64,000 nt of DNA from Campylobacter lari subsp. concheus (GTDB taxonomy: Bacteria; Campylobacterota; Campylobacteria; Campylobacterales; Campylobacteraceae), in contig NZ_CP043426.1 of the NCBI RefSeq assembly GCF_008245025.1, positions 620,001 to 684,000 on the forward strand, in the 5' to 3' direction. A model generated the notes under the pieces. That model was not told the origin of the DNA. It ran no database searches and saw nothing but the letters and a program-made list of their open reading frames with translations. A program made the position numbers and the translations under genes. Shown here one piece after another: positions 1-11,930 of the stretch; within the stretch, counting starts at the first letter, position 1; each line of letters begins with the position of its first letter.

Positions 1-1
1 C

Positions 2-1006
2 CAAAATACATTTATAAAAAAGGCAAGTAAAAAGATTTGTGATAATCCAAATTTAAAAATTATTTTAATTACTGCAAGTTTTGGAAAAACAAGTATAAAA
101 AATTTTTTATACGAACTTTTAAAAGATGAGTTTAAGTGCTATAAAACTCCAAGAAGTGTTAATACTTTCATGGGTATAGTAAAAGATATCAATGAAAATT
201 TAGAAAATAATACTGAAATTTATATCGTAGAAGCTGGTGCAAGAGAGCAAAATGATATTTTAGAAATTACAGAGTTTTTAAATCCTCAAATTTGCATAGT
301 GGGTGAGATTGGCTTGGCACATTTGGAGTATTTTAAAACTCAAAATAATATCCGCAGTGCTAAGTTGCAAGCTTTAAAATCAAAGCGTTTGGAAAAATAC
401 TTTTTACACTCAAGCACCTTATATGAAAATGAATTTTATGATGATTGTTTAAGTGATGTTAGGGCAAGTTTAGAAGGTTTAGATTTTAAAATAAGATTAG
501 ATGATGATATTTATGATTTTCATGCAAATTTACTAGGTGCTTTTAATGCTTATAATATTAGTGTATGTATTTTACTTGCTCATTATTTAGGAATAAAAAT
601 AGAAAAGATTATAAAAGGTGTATCAAATTTAAAAGCAGTAGAGCATCGTTTGCAAGTGATTTCTAAAGAGCCTAAATTTATCATAGATGATGGTTTTAAT
701 GGAAATTTTAAAGGTATGAGTCAAAGCTATGAGCTTTGTAAAAGCTATCAAGGAAGAAAAGTTTTGGTAACTCCTGGTATAGTTGAAGTTAATGAAAAAG
801 AAAATATAAAATTATGCAAGATAATTAATGAATGTTTTGATTTTGTAATTATTACTTCAGAGGCTAATAGTGTGATTTTGCAAAAATACATCACATTAGA
901 TTTTTATGTATTAAAAGAAAAATCTCAACTTGTGCAAACTTTATCAAAATTAACCCAAAATGGAGATTTGATTTTATTTTCTAATGATGCACCAAGTTTT
1001 ATGTAA
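2..1006 (+). CDS. murF: UDP-MurNAc-tripeptide--D-Ala-D-Ala ligase (MurF), 3' part
   Basis: Cytoplasmic Mur ligase that adds D-Ala-D-Ala to the UDP-MurNAc-tripeptide in peptidoglycan synthesis. The reading frame is open from base 2, so the gene starts upstream of the window; the first internal ATG is at 170 but coding clearly continues upstream, including an ATP-loop sequence TASFGKTS at about 68-95. Family features visible are an EAGA motif, an AHLEYF segment followed by an IRSAK stretch (substrate and lysine region), and DDGFNGNFKGM, corresponding to the MurF DD-x-N-x-N element. It ends in the short tail NDAPSFM. Converges on flgH with an 11-base gap. MurF is favoured over other Mur ligases by the AHLEYF and DDGFN motifs; the missing N-terminus keeps this from being certain. 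Confidence 0.82.
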   Translation, partial: QNTFIKKASKKICDNPNLKIILITASFGKTSIKNFLYELLKDEFKCYKTPRSVNTFMGIVKDINENLENNTEIYIVEAGAREQNDILEITEFLNPQICIVGEIGLAHLEYFKTQNNIRSAKLQALKSKRLEKYFLHSSTLYENEFYDDCLSDVRASLEGLDFKIRLDDDIYDFHANLLGAFNAYNISVCILLAHYLGIKIEKIIKGVSNLKAVEHRLQVISKEPKFIIDDGFNGNFKGMSQSYELCKSYQGRKVLVTPGIVEVNEKENIKLCKIINECFDFVIITSEANSVILQKYITLDFYVLKEKSQLVQTLSKLTQNGDLILFSNDAPSFM

Positions 1007-1037
1007 AACCATTTAGCTTAAAAAGGCCAAATGGTTT
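1006..1037. terminator. Weak convergent hairpin between murF and flgH
   Basis: A 9-base inverted repeat (AAACCATTT at 1006-1014, AAATGGTTT at 1029-1037) spans the two convergent stop codons. The stem is AT-rich and there is no long T tract, so a terminator role is only a suggestion. Confidence 0.3.
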
Positions 1038-1719
1038 CCATGAATTTTGTCCCCCAAGGCTTACGTGTTGATTTATCTATATCACCTTCTGTTTTATAAA
1101 GAATTTTTGCATCAGCTATGTATTTACTATCTATCATATTATCCTGAGAAATATCATAAGGTCTTATAACCCCACTTAGCTGAATGATTTGCTTTTCCCC
1201 ATTAATTAAAAGCTCACGACTTCCTTCTATAAAATAATTTCCATTAGATAAAACTTTAATCACTCTAGCAGAAATGGTGGTTTGGAAATTTTCACTTCTA
1301 GTTTGGCTTCCTGTACCTTGATATTGTGAAGTGCTTGCTGTGGTATAACCTATATTTGTATAATCATTGATAAAATCTCTAGCTTTGCTAAGTCCAGCAC
1401 CAGTGGTTATTTGTCCCCCGCCTAAATTAACATTATTATTTTTACTTGTAGCTTTAGAGCCTTGTGAATTTTGTGTAGCATTTTCTCTAATGACTACAGT
1501 TACTAAATCATTTACATTCATTGCTTTTTTATCAGAAAACAAAGGATTATCTCCTTTGCCAAACAGTGATCCAGGATTACTTTGAGTATTGTTGTTTTGT
1601 TTAGGAGCTAGCTCTTCTACATAAGTCGGGGGTTTCATATTAATATGTGGATCGACTGTGGCACTACAACCAAACATTACAAAAGGTAACAAGTAAAAAT
1701 TAACATTTTTAAATTTCAT
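1018..1719 (-). CDS. flgH: Flagellar L-ring protein FlgH
   Basis: Outer-membrane lipoprotein that forms the L ring around the flagellar rod. The 233-residue product starts with a signal peptide whose hydrophobic core ends in the lipobox-like FGC at about residue 18. FlgH-type segments follow: a GSLFGKGDNPLFSDKKA stretch, the VNDLVTVVIRENA segment at about 70-80, and the C-terminal part with NGNYFIEGSRELLINGEKQ, SGVIRPYDIS and ITDSKYIADAKI-like sequence. Length fits the family. It is alone in this window, transcribed away from pta, with 86 bases of shared upstream region. No other flagellar gene is adjacent, which is usual for the scattered flagellar genes of Campylobacter. Confidence 0.95.
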   Translation of the reverse strand: MKFKNVNFYLLPFVMFGCSATVDPHINMKPPTYVEELAPKQNNNTQSNPGSLFGKGDNPLFSDKKAMNVNDLVTVVIRENATQNSQGSKATSKNNNVNLGGGQITTGAGLSKARDFINDYTNIGYTTASTSQYQGTGSQTRSENFQTTISARVIKVLSNGNYFIEGSRELLINGEKQIIQLSGVIRPYDISQDNMIDSKYIADAKILYKTEGDIDKSTRKPWGTKFMETIWPF

Positions 1720-1805
1720 AGCTTTATAACCTTATATTATTGTGATGAATTTTAAAATTATTATATTACAAAAAAACAATTATTTTATTAAAAAAAGAGG
1801 AAAAA

Positions 1806-3275
1806 ATGAAATCCATGTTTTTATTAAATTGTGTTGATGAGAAATTTTTAACACAATCTTTAGAAAAAATTCAAGGTAAAATAGCTTTTTATTTTCCTGT
1901 TTTTTGTGAAAAAAATAAAGAAAAAATTGCTTTAATATGCTCAAAAACCAATTTTAAGCTAGATTTTTTTAGTAGTTTTGAAAAAAATAATTATCAAAGC
2001 AAATTTACTCAAAATTCAAATTATTTTTTTAAAAAAATAATTCAAGATTATGAAAAAATAAAAAAAGAAAATGATTTTGCTATAGTGGTTGGAGTAGATG
2101 ATTTTGGCTTGATGGGAGATTTGAGTTTAAATATAGCTTTAGCTAAAGAGCTAAATGCCCCATTATATGTAAAAAGTCAAGATGAAAATCATACTATGTT
2201 AAATTTTTTACTAAGTCAAAAGCTTGGTGACTTTGTTTTGTTAAAAGAAAATGAAGATTTTACTCAAGATTTATTACAAGAATATACCTATAAAACTCAG
2301 GCAAGATTTTCTTATGAGCTTTTTGAAAAAGCAAAAGCAGATAAAAAAATAGTGGTTTTACCTGAAAGTTTTGACGAAAGAGTATTAAAAGCTAGTGAGT
2401 TTTTAATGCAAAATGAGATTGTTGATTTGATTTTGCTAGGTGATAGCAATGAAATTTGTGCTAAAGCTAATAGTTTAAATATCAATATCGATGGTGTACG
2501 TATTATAAATCCTAAAAATTCTCAATATAATGAAGAATTTGAAGAGCTTTTGTATGAAGCTAGAAAAAGTAAAGGTATGAGTAAAGAAGAAGCTAAAAAG
2601 TTAGTGCAAGATAAAACATATTTTGCGACCTTGCTTGTACATACTCAAAAAGCACATGCTATGGTAAGTGGTGCGAGTACAACTACTGCTGAAACTATTC
2701 GTCCTGCCTTGCAAATTATCAAAACAAAACCTGATGTGAGTTTGGTTTCTGGTATGTTTTTTATGTCTTTAGAAGATAAGGTTTTAGTTTTTGCTGATTG
2801 TGCTGTTATGCCAAATCCAACCCCTGAGCAACTTGCTGAAATTGCTTATGTGAGTGCAAATAGTGCTAAAGCTTTTGGGCTTGAACCTAAAGTGGCTTTA
2901 CTTTCATATTCTAGTGGAGATAGCGGAAGTGGGGCTAGTGTAGATACAATTAAAGAAGCTACTAAAATAGCTAAAGAAAAATATCCTCAACTTGAGCTAG
3001 AAGGTCCTATACAATTTGATGCAGCATATGATATGTTAACAGCAAAAAGCAAAATGCCAAATTCTAAAGTAGCAGGAAGAGTAAATGTATATGTGTTTCC
3101 TGATTTAAATGCGGCGAATATTTGTTATAAGGCTGTTCAAAGAACAGCAAATTCTTTAGCGATTGGCCCGATTTTACAAGGTCTTAAAAAACCAATTAAT
3201 GATTTAAGTAGAGGTTGTTTGGTAGAAGATATTGTTAATACTGTAATTTTAAGTGCTATTCAAGCACAAGAATAA
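1806..3275 (+). CDS. pta: Phosphate acetyltransferase (Pta)
   Basis: Interconverts acetyl-CoA and acetyl phosphate; with AckA it forms the acetate overflow and substrate-level ATP route. The 489-residue protein has a short N-terminal region and the complete C-terminal PTA_PTB catalytic domain from about residue 165, including KKIVVLPESFDERVLKA, the GASTTTAETIRPALQIIK segment, and the SYSSGDSGSGASVDTI and GPIQFDAAYD elements. It is well below the roughly 700 residues of E. coli Pta because the N-terminal regulatory domain is reduced. A ribosome site (AGAGGA) lies just before the ATG. ackA follows after 8 bases, so the pair is an operon. Confidence 0.95.
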   Translation: MKSMFLLNCVDEKFLTQSLEKIQGKIAFYFPVFCEKNKEKIALICSKTNFKLDFFSSFEKNNYQSKFTQNSNYFFKKIIQDYEKIKKENDFAIVVGVDDFGLMGDLSLNIALAKELNAPLYVKSQDENHTMLNFLLSQKLGDFVLLKENEDFTQDLLQEYTYKTQARFSYELFEKAKADKKIVVLPESFDERVLKASEFLMQNEIVDLILLGDSNEICAKANSLNINIDGVRIINPKNSQYNEEFEELLYEARKSKGMSKEEAKKLVQDKTYFATLLVHTQKAHAMVSGASTTTAETIRPALQIIKTKPDVSLVSGMFFMSLEDKVLVFADCAVMPNPTPEQLAEIAYVSANSAKAFGLEPKVALLSYSSGDSGSGASVDTIKEATKIAKEKYPQLELEGPIQFDAAYDMLTAKSKMPNSKVAGRVNVYVFPDLNAANICYKAVQRTANSLAIGPILQGLKKPINDLSRGCLVEDIVNTVILSAIQAQE

Positions 3276-3283
3276 GGGGAAAA

Positions 3284-4468
3284 ATGAAAATATTAGTTTT
3301 AAATTCAGGTTCATCTTCAATTAAATTTAAGCTTTTTGAAAAAGATGAAGCTTTGGCATCTGGTTTGGTGGAAAAAATAGGCGAGCAAAGCTCTAAAATA
3401 GAATTAAAAGATCTAAAAAGTGGTCAAAAATACAAAAAAGAATTAGCGATTAAAGACCATGAGCAGGGTATTGAATTAGTAAATGAATTATTTGCTCAAA
3501 GTGGAATTTTACATGATTTAAATGAGCTTGATGGATGTGGACATAGGATAGTTCATGGAGGGCCAAATTTAACCAAGCATTGTTTAGTAGATGATGAAAT
3601 TTTAAAAGAAATTGATAGGGTTGCTCACATAGCACCTTTGCATAATCCTGCGCATTTAATAGGCATTAAAACTATGATAAAAGCCGCTCCAAAAGTTCCT
3701 AATGTGACAGTTTTTGACACAGCTTTTCATCAAAGTATGCCTGATTATGCTTATATGTATGCTTTACCTTATGAATTTTATGAAAAACACCAAGTAAGAA
3801 AATACGGCTTTCATGGTACATCACATTCTTATGTAAGCAAGCAAGCTGCACATATACTTGGTAAAGATATTAATGAATTTAATGCAATTAGTGCTCATCT
3901 TGGAAATGGTGCGAGTGTTTGTGCTATAGAAAATGGAAAATGCGTAGATACTTCTATGGGCTTTACACCGCTAGAAGGTTTGATCATGGGAACTAGATGT
4001 GGAGATATTGATCCTGCTGTATTGTCATTTTTAGCAAAAGAATTAAATTTAAACCCATCTGATTTAGACACTATAATGAATAAAAAAAGTGGTGTTTATG
4101 GAATTTGTGGGTTTAATGACTTTAGAGATATTGAAGCTCAAATTGAAGAAAATAATGAAAAAGCAAGACTTGCTCTTGATATGTTTTGTTATCGTTTGAG
4201 TAAATATATTGGTTCTTATTTTGCAATTTTACCTAGAGTTGATGCATTGATTTTTACAGCTGGTATAGGCGAAAATGATGATATTGTTAGAGTAAAAGTA
4301 TGCCAAAGATTAGCGCATTTAGGATTTGATATAGATTTAGATAAAAATGCACAGCTTAGAAATGGTGAGATTAGTAAAAAAGACTCTAAAATTAAAATTT
4401 TAATTGTTCCAACAGAAGAAGAATTAGAAATAGCTAAAATTACCACAGAGCTTATTAAAAATAAATAA
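3284..4468 (+). CDS. ackA: Acetate kinase (AckA)
   Basis: Converts acetyl phosphate plus ADP to acetate plus ATP in the cytoplasm. The 394 residues match the family length. Visible signatures are the N-terminal NSGSSSIKF phosphate-binding strand, GHRIVHGG, the FDTAFH segment with its catalytic Asp, FHGTSH, the AHLGNGAS loop and TAGIGEND near the C-terminus. It sits 8 bases downstream of pta with a GGGGAAAA ribosome site. A perfect 22-base palindrome follows the stop and probably ends the operon. Confidence 0.97.
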   Translation: MKILVLNSGSSSIKFKLFEKDEALASGLVEKIGEQSSKIELKDLKSGQKYKKELAIKDHEQGIELVNELFAQSGILHDLNELDGCGHRIVHGGPNLTKHCLVDDEILKEIDRVAHIAPLHNPAHLIGIKTMIKAAPKVPNVTVFDTAFHQSMPDYAYMYALPYEFYEKHQVRKYGFHGTSHSYVSKQAAHILGKDINEFNAISAHLGNGASVCAIENGKCVDTSMGFTPLEGLIMGTRCGDIDPAVLSFLAKELNLNPSDLDTIMNKKSGVYGICGFNDFRDIEAQIEENNEKARLALDMFCYRLSKYIGSYFAILPRVDALIFTAGIGENDDIVRVKVCQRLAHLGFDIDLDKNAQLRNGEISKKDSKIKILIVPTEEELEIAKITTELIKNK

Positions 4469-4490
4469 CCTTGAGTTTTAAAACTCAAGG
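4469..4490. terminator. Bidirectional terminator between ackA and metQ
   Basis: A perfect 22-base palindrome (11 + 11, CCTTGAGTTTT / AAAACTCAAGG) lies immediately after the ackA stop and is followed by TTTGTTTT on the plus strand. The reverse strand also has a T-run in the stem end, and metQ ends at 4497 from the other side, so it can serve both convergent operons. Confidence 0.8.
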
Positions 4491-4496
4491 TTTGTT

Positions 4497-5267
4497 TTAA
4501 AATGCAGGAACTACTGCACCTTGGTATTTTTCATTGATAAAATCTTTTACTTTTTGACTTTGTAAAGCTTTTACTAAAGCTTTGATTTTAGGATTGTCTT
4601 TATTATCTTGAGTGGTTACTAAGATATTTGCATAAGGACTTTCTTTGTTTTCTATTAAAATAGAATCTTTTACAGGATTTAAATTTGCTGATAAGGCATA
4701 GTTTGAATTAATCACTGCAAAATCAACATCATCTAAAGCTCTTGGAAGTTGCGCTGCTTTTAATTCTTTAAATTTGATATTTTTTGGATTATCTTTAATA
4801 TCAAGTGGAGTTTTTAATGCAGTATTTTCAAAACTAACTAGTTTAGTACTAGCAATAATATCCAAAGCTCTACTTTCATTTGTTGGATCATTTGGTACAG
4901 CTATGGTAGCATTTTGTGGAAGATCTTGGATGTTTTTATATTTTTTAGAATAAACTGCCATTGGTTCGATATGAATTTTTGCAACGCTAATTAATTTTGT
5001 ACCTTTATTAGCATTAAACTCATCTAAATAAGGCTGATGTTGGAAAAAATTTGCATCAAGTTCTTTATTATCTGTACTAAGATTTGGTAAAACATAGTCA
5101 TTAAATTCCTTAATTTCCAATGTATAACCTTCTTTTTTTAGCAAATCTTTAGTTTGTTCTAAAATTTCAGCATGAGGAACAGGTGTCGCACCTACAGTGA
5201 TAACTTCATTAGCAAATAAACTTGCACCTAAAATTGTGCTTGCAGCGAGCAATTTTAACAATTTCAT
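4497..5267 (-). CDS. metQ: MetQ-type methionine ABC transporter substrate-binding protein
   Basis: Periplasmic NLPA-family binding protein, presumably delivering methionine to MetNI. The 256-residue product has a signal peptide of about 19 residues ending in LFANE, with no lipobox cysteine, so it looks soluble or anchored otherwise. Family segments are VGATPVPHAEILE, the ANFFQHQPYL motif, the AVPNDPTNESRAL loop and NSNYAL. It is the last gene of the leftward metN-metI cluster but is separated from metI by a glycosyltransferase-like gene. From memory C. jejuni has several tandem NLPA proteins at the matching place; only one is present here. A ribosome site AAGGAG precedes the ATG. Confidence 0.9.
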   Translation of the reverse strand: MKLLKLLAASTILGASLFANEVITVGATPVPHAEILEQTKDLLKKEGYTLEIKEFNDYVLPNLSTDNKELDANFFQHQPYLDEFNANKGTKLISVAKIHIEPMAVYSKKYKNIQDLPQNATIAVPNDPTNESRALDIIASTKLVSFENTALKTPLDIKDNPKNIKFKELKAAQLPRALDDVDFAVINSNYALSANLNPVKDSILIENKESPYANILVTTQDNKDNPKIKALVKALQSQKVKDFINEKYQGAVVPAF

Positions 5268-5337
5268 TTTAACTCCTTTTTATAGTTTAAAATGCTTGAT
5301 TATATTATAAAAATATTAAAATAAGATAATAAAAGTT

Positions 5338-6543
5338 TTATTTTTGATTATTTTTATATTCTTTAATAAAAGACTTAAGTTTTTTTGCAAAAAATATATA
5401 ACCACCTTTATACCAATTTTTTTGAGCCTTAATAAGAGCTTGTCCGATTTTGTAAGAATAGGTATTTTGATTTTTAATACCTTCACTTTTATAATCATCA
5501 TAGCTTGATAAAGGTGGAAGTTTAAGATAAGGTTTTGTTTTTAAATCTTTTTGATATTGCTTGGCAAGTTTTGTGTGTTTATAGTAAATCTTTAGTAGAG
5601 TAAAAGGTAAAAAAGGAATTTTTTTCTTATTTTTAGTACATTCTATAAAAGCATAACCTAGTTTGTATGATAAATGATATCTTATTCTTGCTTTTGCCTG
5701 AGTGTTAATAGCTTTTATTCCTTCTAAATATCTGCTTCCACCAAGTTTTAACCATTTTTCATAATATTCTTGCCATTTAGGCCATGTTTGATTGCATAAA
5801 ACATTGTTCCAAAAACGATTATTATTACCTTCAGCATGTGTTATAGAGGCTTTTTGTGATAAGTTGGTTCTATAATCAATATTTCCATTATAAGTATCTT
5901 TTAAATCTTTTATTTTAAATTTATGTTCTAGTACTAGTAGTGTAAACAATCCTTGATCGTTTAAATTTTGAATATTTTCGTTTAAATGTTTATATATAAA
6001 TTGATAACATCTTAAAGGATTTGGTATAAGATCTGTAAAGACTAAAATTCCAGTTAAATACGTACGTTTTTGATGATGCTCTTTTTTTGCAGGCAGGCTT
6101 TCAAGAAGCAAAGTTTTACCCAATATTGCGCCAAAATGATATTTTTTAGTTCTTAATTTACTAAGTTCATCTATGCTTTTTAAAAGTAAAACATCAAAAT
6201 CAAGATAAATAATACTTTCACATTCATCTAAAAACTTAAAAGCTTCAAATCTTGCAAAAGCCATATGTGTCCATCTTTTTAAGAAAAATAAATTATTAAT
6301 ATCGTTTTGATTTTTACCAAGAGTAGTTAAAAAATCTTCTTGGGTAAAAGGAGCGAATTTAATTATTTTGTTTTTGACAATTTTTTGCATGATATTTTGA
6401 TCATTCAAGCTAAAACCATCATGTAAAATATAAAATACGTCCACCTTCTTACCCATAACATCCATGATGTTAATGAGTAAGGTTCCTATGGTAAAGCTTG
6501 AATTTTTAGTTGCTGCTAGTAAAATACCAAGTTTATGCTTCAT
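5338..6543 (-). CDS. Glycosyltransferase family 8-like protein
   Basis: Probable cytoplasmic sugar transferase. The 401-residue product begins LGILLAATKNSSFTIGTLLINI, the first strand of a GT-A fold, and has a YLDFDVLLL segment at about residue 114 giving the D-x-D metal and nucleotide-sugar motif. A later NDQGLFTLL and HAEGNNNRFWN segment fits GT8-like enzymes. The C-terminal third is basic and helical, as in enzymes that touch a membrane acceptor. There is no signal peptide or transmembrane helix. It starts 3 bases after the metI stop and ends 70 bases before metQ, so it should be co-transcribed with methionine transport genes, an odd context. The acceptor (LOS, capsule or another glycan) cannot be told from sequence. 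Confidence 0.7.
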   Translation of the reverse strand: MKHKLGILLAATKNSSFTIGTLLINIMDVMGKKVDVFYILHDGFSLNDQNIMQKIVKNKIIKFAPFTQEDFLTTLGKNQNDINNLFFLKRWTHMAFARFEAFKFLDECESIIYLDFDVLLLKSIDELSKLRTKKYHFGAILGKTLLLESLPAKKEHHQKRTYLTGILVFTDLIPNPLRCYQFIYKHLNENIQNLNDQGLFTLLVLEHKFKIKDLKDTYNGNIDYRTNLSQKASITHAEGNNNRFWNNVLCNQTWPKWQEYYEKWLKLGGSRYLEGIKAINTQAKARIRYHLSYKLGYAFIECTKNKKKIPFLPFTLLKIYYKHTKLAKQYQKDLKTKPYLKLPPLSSYDDYKSEGIKNQNTYSYKIGQALIKAQKNWYKGGYIFFAKKLKSFIKEYKNNQK

Positions 6544-6546
6544 TGT

Positions 6547-7212
6547 TTATCTTTTGGTGATTTTATAAAGAATATTTCCTATAAATTGTATGATTTGCAC
6601 TAGTATAATTAAAATCACAACAGTTTGAATCATAATATCAGTTCTAAAACGCTCATAACCATAGCGAATAGCTACATCGCCCAAACCACCACCACCAACA
6701 GTTCCTGCCATAGCAGAAAATCCAATAACAATAATTAAAATTAAAGTAATACCATTAATAATGCTTGGCAAAGCCTCACTAAACATAACTTTGAAGATGA
6801 TTTGCGCTTTGCTAGCTCCATAAGATCTTGCTGCTTCAATGATAGCAGGATCAATTTCTTTAAAAGCACTTTCAATCATTTTAGCTAAATAAGGTGCAAT
6901 TCCTATGGTAAGTGGTACTATGGTGGCAGTTGTACCTATGCTAACACCAATAAGATATTTTGTAAAAGGACTTAAAACTACAATGAGCACTAAAAATGGA
7001 AAAGATCTTAAAATATTGATAATAAAATCAAGCACACTGTAAATACTTTTATTTTCCCATAAGCCACCTTTATCAGTAACAGTAAGTACAATTGCAGGGA
7101 TAAGTGCGATTAAAAAGGCTAAAAAAGTGGCTGTAAAACTCATATAAAGAGTTTCTAATAATGCTGGATAAAGTATATTTTCAAAATTTCTTAAAATTGC
7201 TTCTAAATTCAT
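6547..7212 (-). CDS. metI: Methionine ABC transporter permease MetI
   Basis: Inner-membrane permease of the MetNIQ importer. About 221 residues with five or six hydrophobic segments and the EAA-loop sequence IEAARSYGASKAQIIFKVMFSEALP that docks onto the ATPase. The preferred start is the ATG at 7212, giving MNLEAILRN and overlapping the metN stop in TAATG; an upstream ATG at 7227 would add MGACI inside metN. Translation is probably coupled to metN. Family length is about 215-220, which supports the shorter start. Confidence 0.92.
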   Translation of the reverse strand: MNLEAILRNFENILYPALLETLYMSFTATFLAFLIALIPAIVLTVTDKGGLWENKSIYSVLDFIINILRSFPFLVLIVVLSPFTKYLIGVSIGTTATIVPLTIGIAPYLAKMIESAFKEIDPAIIEAARSYGASKAQIIFKVMFSEALPSIINGITLILIIVIGFSAMAGTVGGGGLGDVAIRYGYERFRTDIMIQTVVILIILVQIIQFIGNILYKITKR

Positions 7213-8168
7213 TATACAAGCTCCCAAATAACACCATTTTCTTGTAAATATTTTAAAACTTTTTCTTGATCTTTAGCTTCTATATTGATCACCAAATTTC
7301 CTAAAGCATTATTATTTAGTTTTTCTATCTTACCCCAAACTATATTAAAATCAATATTTAAACTTCTGGCCATATGAGTGATTATGCTTTGATTTGCTTT
7401 TTCTTTACAAAAATATAAGCGCACATTGACACCATTTTGTGGTAAAAAATCACTTTCTCCTAAGAATTCACGCATTTTTTCACTTGGCTTTAAGAATAAA
7501 TCCTCGATTTTCCCTTGACCTATGATTTGTCCATGTTCTAACAATACAGCCTTTTGTGCTATTTGTTTTACTGCTTCCATTTCATGAGTTACTAATACTA
7601 CGCTGATATTAAATTCTTGATTGATTTTCGCAATAAGTTCTAAAATATTGTTTGTAGTATTTGGATCAAGTGCAGAAGTAGCTTCATCGCTTAGTAAAAT
7701 TTTAGGATTTAAAGCAAGGGCTCTAGCTATAGCTACCCTTTGTTTTTGCCCACCACTTAGCTCATTTGGATAAGCCTTGCTTTTAGTTAAAAGGCCCACA
7801 AGATCTAAAAGTTCATTAACTCTTTTTTGAATTGTACTTTTGTCAAAATTATGAATTTCTAAAGGCATGGCCACATTTTCAAACACATTTTTTCTGCTCA
7901 TGAGTGCAAAATGCTGAAAAATCATTCCTATATCTTTTCTAAATACTCTTAACTCTTTTTCTTTTAAAGTAGCTATTTCTTTACCAAAAACTTGCACGCT
8001 ACCGCTTTGATAATTTTCCAAACCATTAATACATCTTAGCAAAGTTGATTTTCCTGCCCCGCTATGTCCAACAAGAGCATAAATTTCTCCTTCTTTAACT
8101 TCTAAAGAAACATCATTTATAACTAATTCTTTGCTATAATATTTTTTAAGATTTTGTATTTTTATCAC
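7212..8168 (-). CDS. metN: Methionine ABC transporter ATP-binding protein MetN
   Basis: Cytoplasmic ATPase driving MetI. The 318-residue product has Walker [10 protein letters not shown] at about 33-41, the signature LSGGQKQR, Walker [14 protein letters not shown], and the switch histidine in VLVTHEM. After residue about 245 comes a smaller domain of the NIL type ([19 protein letters not shown] onward), the methionine-sensing regulatory domain of MetN that gives trans-inhibition. It starts 3 bases after the valS stop and overlaps the metI start, so it may share a transcript with valS. Confidence 0.95.
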   Translation of the reverse strand: MIKIQNLKKYYSKELVINDVSLEVKEGEIYALVGHSGAGKSTLLRCINGLENYQSGSVQVFGKEIATLKEKELRVFRKDIGMIFQHFALMSRKNVFENVAMPLEIHNFDKSTIQKRVNELLDLVGLLTKSKAYPNELSGGQKQRVAIARALALNPKILLSDEATSALDPNTTNNILELIAKINQEFNISVVLVTHEMEAVKQIAQKAVLLEHGQIIGQGKIEDLFLKPSEKMREFLGESDFLPQNGVNVRLYFCKEKANQSIITHMARSLNIDFNIVWGKIEKLNNNALGNLVINIEAKDQEKVLKYLQENGVIWELV

Positions 8169-8171
8169 TTA

Positions 8172-10784
<2,613 letters not shown>

Positions 10785-10862
10785 AATTGCTACCTTGAGA
10801 ATGAAAATAAATTGTTATGTTAGCTTAAAATTGTTAAAGAAGTTTTGAAATTTAGAAATTAG

Positions 10863-11894
10863 TTATAAAAAACTAATTTCTACTTTACGATTATTTTGTC
10901 TTTGAGAGTCAGATTTATCTTTAGTAGGGTAGGTATCTTTTCCTAAAGATTCTATTTCTATAACCTCAGTAAAACTAAAGAAATGTTTAGCCACATTCAT
11001 TGCTCTATTTAATCCTATCATGTAGTTTGCAAAAGTACTACCTCTATCGTCTGCATAACCTTGAATTTTGATTCTTTTGAGTATATCTTCTCTTGCTAGG
11101 TTTTGGTTGATTTTTTCAAGTAAATTTTCATTGCTATATTCGCTATATCCATTTCTTTCAAATAAAAATTTCAAATCAGAAATTTTCACATCTACATAAT
11201 TATATTTTTTCTTATTTTTAGCAAAAACAATATCTTTATTATATATGCTTAATTTCATATTGTCATTTGATAGCATATCAATAAAAATAGTCAAGTTGTA
11301 ATCTTGAGAATTAACTTTAACAGGATTAATCATTTCTTTTAGCATATCAATTCTGTAATCGCTTAAACTTTTCCCATCTAATACATAAACTTTAACAAAA
11401 TCATTACTCAATCTTGGCTCATATCTGCTGGTTTTGCCTTTTGCAATGTATTCTTGCATGGTATTTTTATATTTTGTTGTTTTTTCTTTTTTTACGCTTG
11501 TTTGTTTGTTGTTTTCAACTGGAGTTTTTTCTTTTTCTTGGGTTGCTTTAGGAGTAATAGTTTCATTTTTAGAAACTTCAGCTATATTTGTTTGGATTGT
11601 TGGCGCAACTTCTTGAGTACTTGTATTTTCATCTATGATAGGATCATTTTGTACTGGAATTTCTTCTTTCAAAGACTCTTGAGCTATTTGTTCTGATTGA
11701 TAAGTATTATCACTTATATTATTTCTTTCTTGATTGTATTGAGTGCTTGGTGGAGTGTAGCTTTGATAAGAATTACTTTTTTTATAATCATATACATAAG
11801 TATTTGAATCATCTTCAAAATACCACATATAAAAACCAATACTAGCGCCTATTAGCACCACAAAAGCTATACTAAAAGCAATAATACTTTTCAT
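10863..11894 (-). CDS. Membrane-anchored OmpA-family protein
   Basis: A 343-residue protein with one N-terminal transmembrane segment (about residues 4-24), a long polar linker rich in Gln, Asn, Thr and Glu/Lys (about 30-150), and a C-terminal OmpA-type domain. In that domain GYADDRGSTFANYMIGLNRAMNVAKHF at about 272-298, followed by an SDSQRQNNRKVEISF end, matches the peptidoglycan-binding signature with its conserved Asp and Arg. It probably tethers the inner membrane to the cell wall. It lies between valS and ppa; its C. jejuni counterpart by position is Cj0776c. The specific role is unknown. Confidence 0.75.
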   Translation of the reverse strand: MKSIIAFSIAFVVLIGASIGFYMWYFEDDSNTYVYDYKKSNSYQSYTPPSTQYNQERNNISDNTYQSEQIAQESLKEEIPVQNDPIIDENTSTQEVAPTIQTNIAEVSKNETITPKATQEKEKTPVENNKQTSVKKEKTTKYKNTMQEYIAKGKTSRYEPRLSNDFVKVYVLDGKSLSDYRIDMLKEMINPVKVNSQDYNLTIFIDMLSNDNMKLSIYNKDIVFAKNKKKYNYVDVKISDLKFLFERNGYSEYSNENLLEKINQNLAREDILKRIKIQGYADDRGSTFANYMIGLNRAMNVAKHFFSFTEVIEIESLGKDTYPTKDKSDSQRQNNRKVEISFL

Positions 11895-11930
11895 TTTTTA
11901 TCCTTTGTGAAGTCCTTAAAAGGACTTTGA

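Noticed and set aside
5316-5501. Short Lys/Ile-rich frame within the glycosyltransferase-like gene
   Set aside because: Same strand but another frame of a coding gene, without a start signal.
10854-10881. AGAAATTAGTT / AACTAATTTCT inverted repeat at the OmpA-like stop
   Set aside because: The stem covers the last coding bases and has no T-run on the coding strand, so a terminator claim is not supported.
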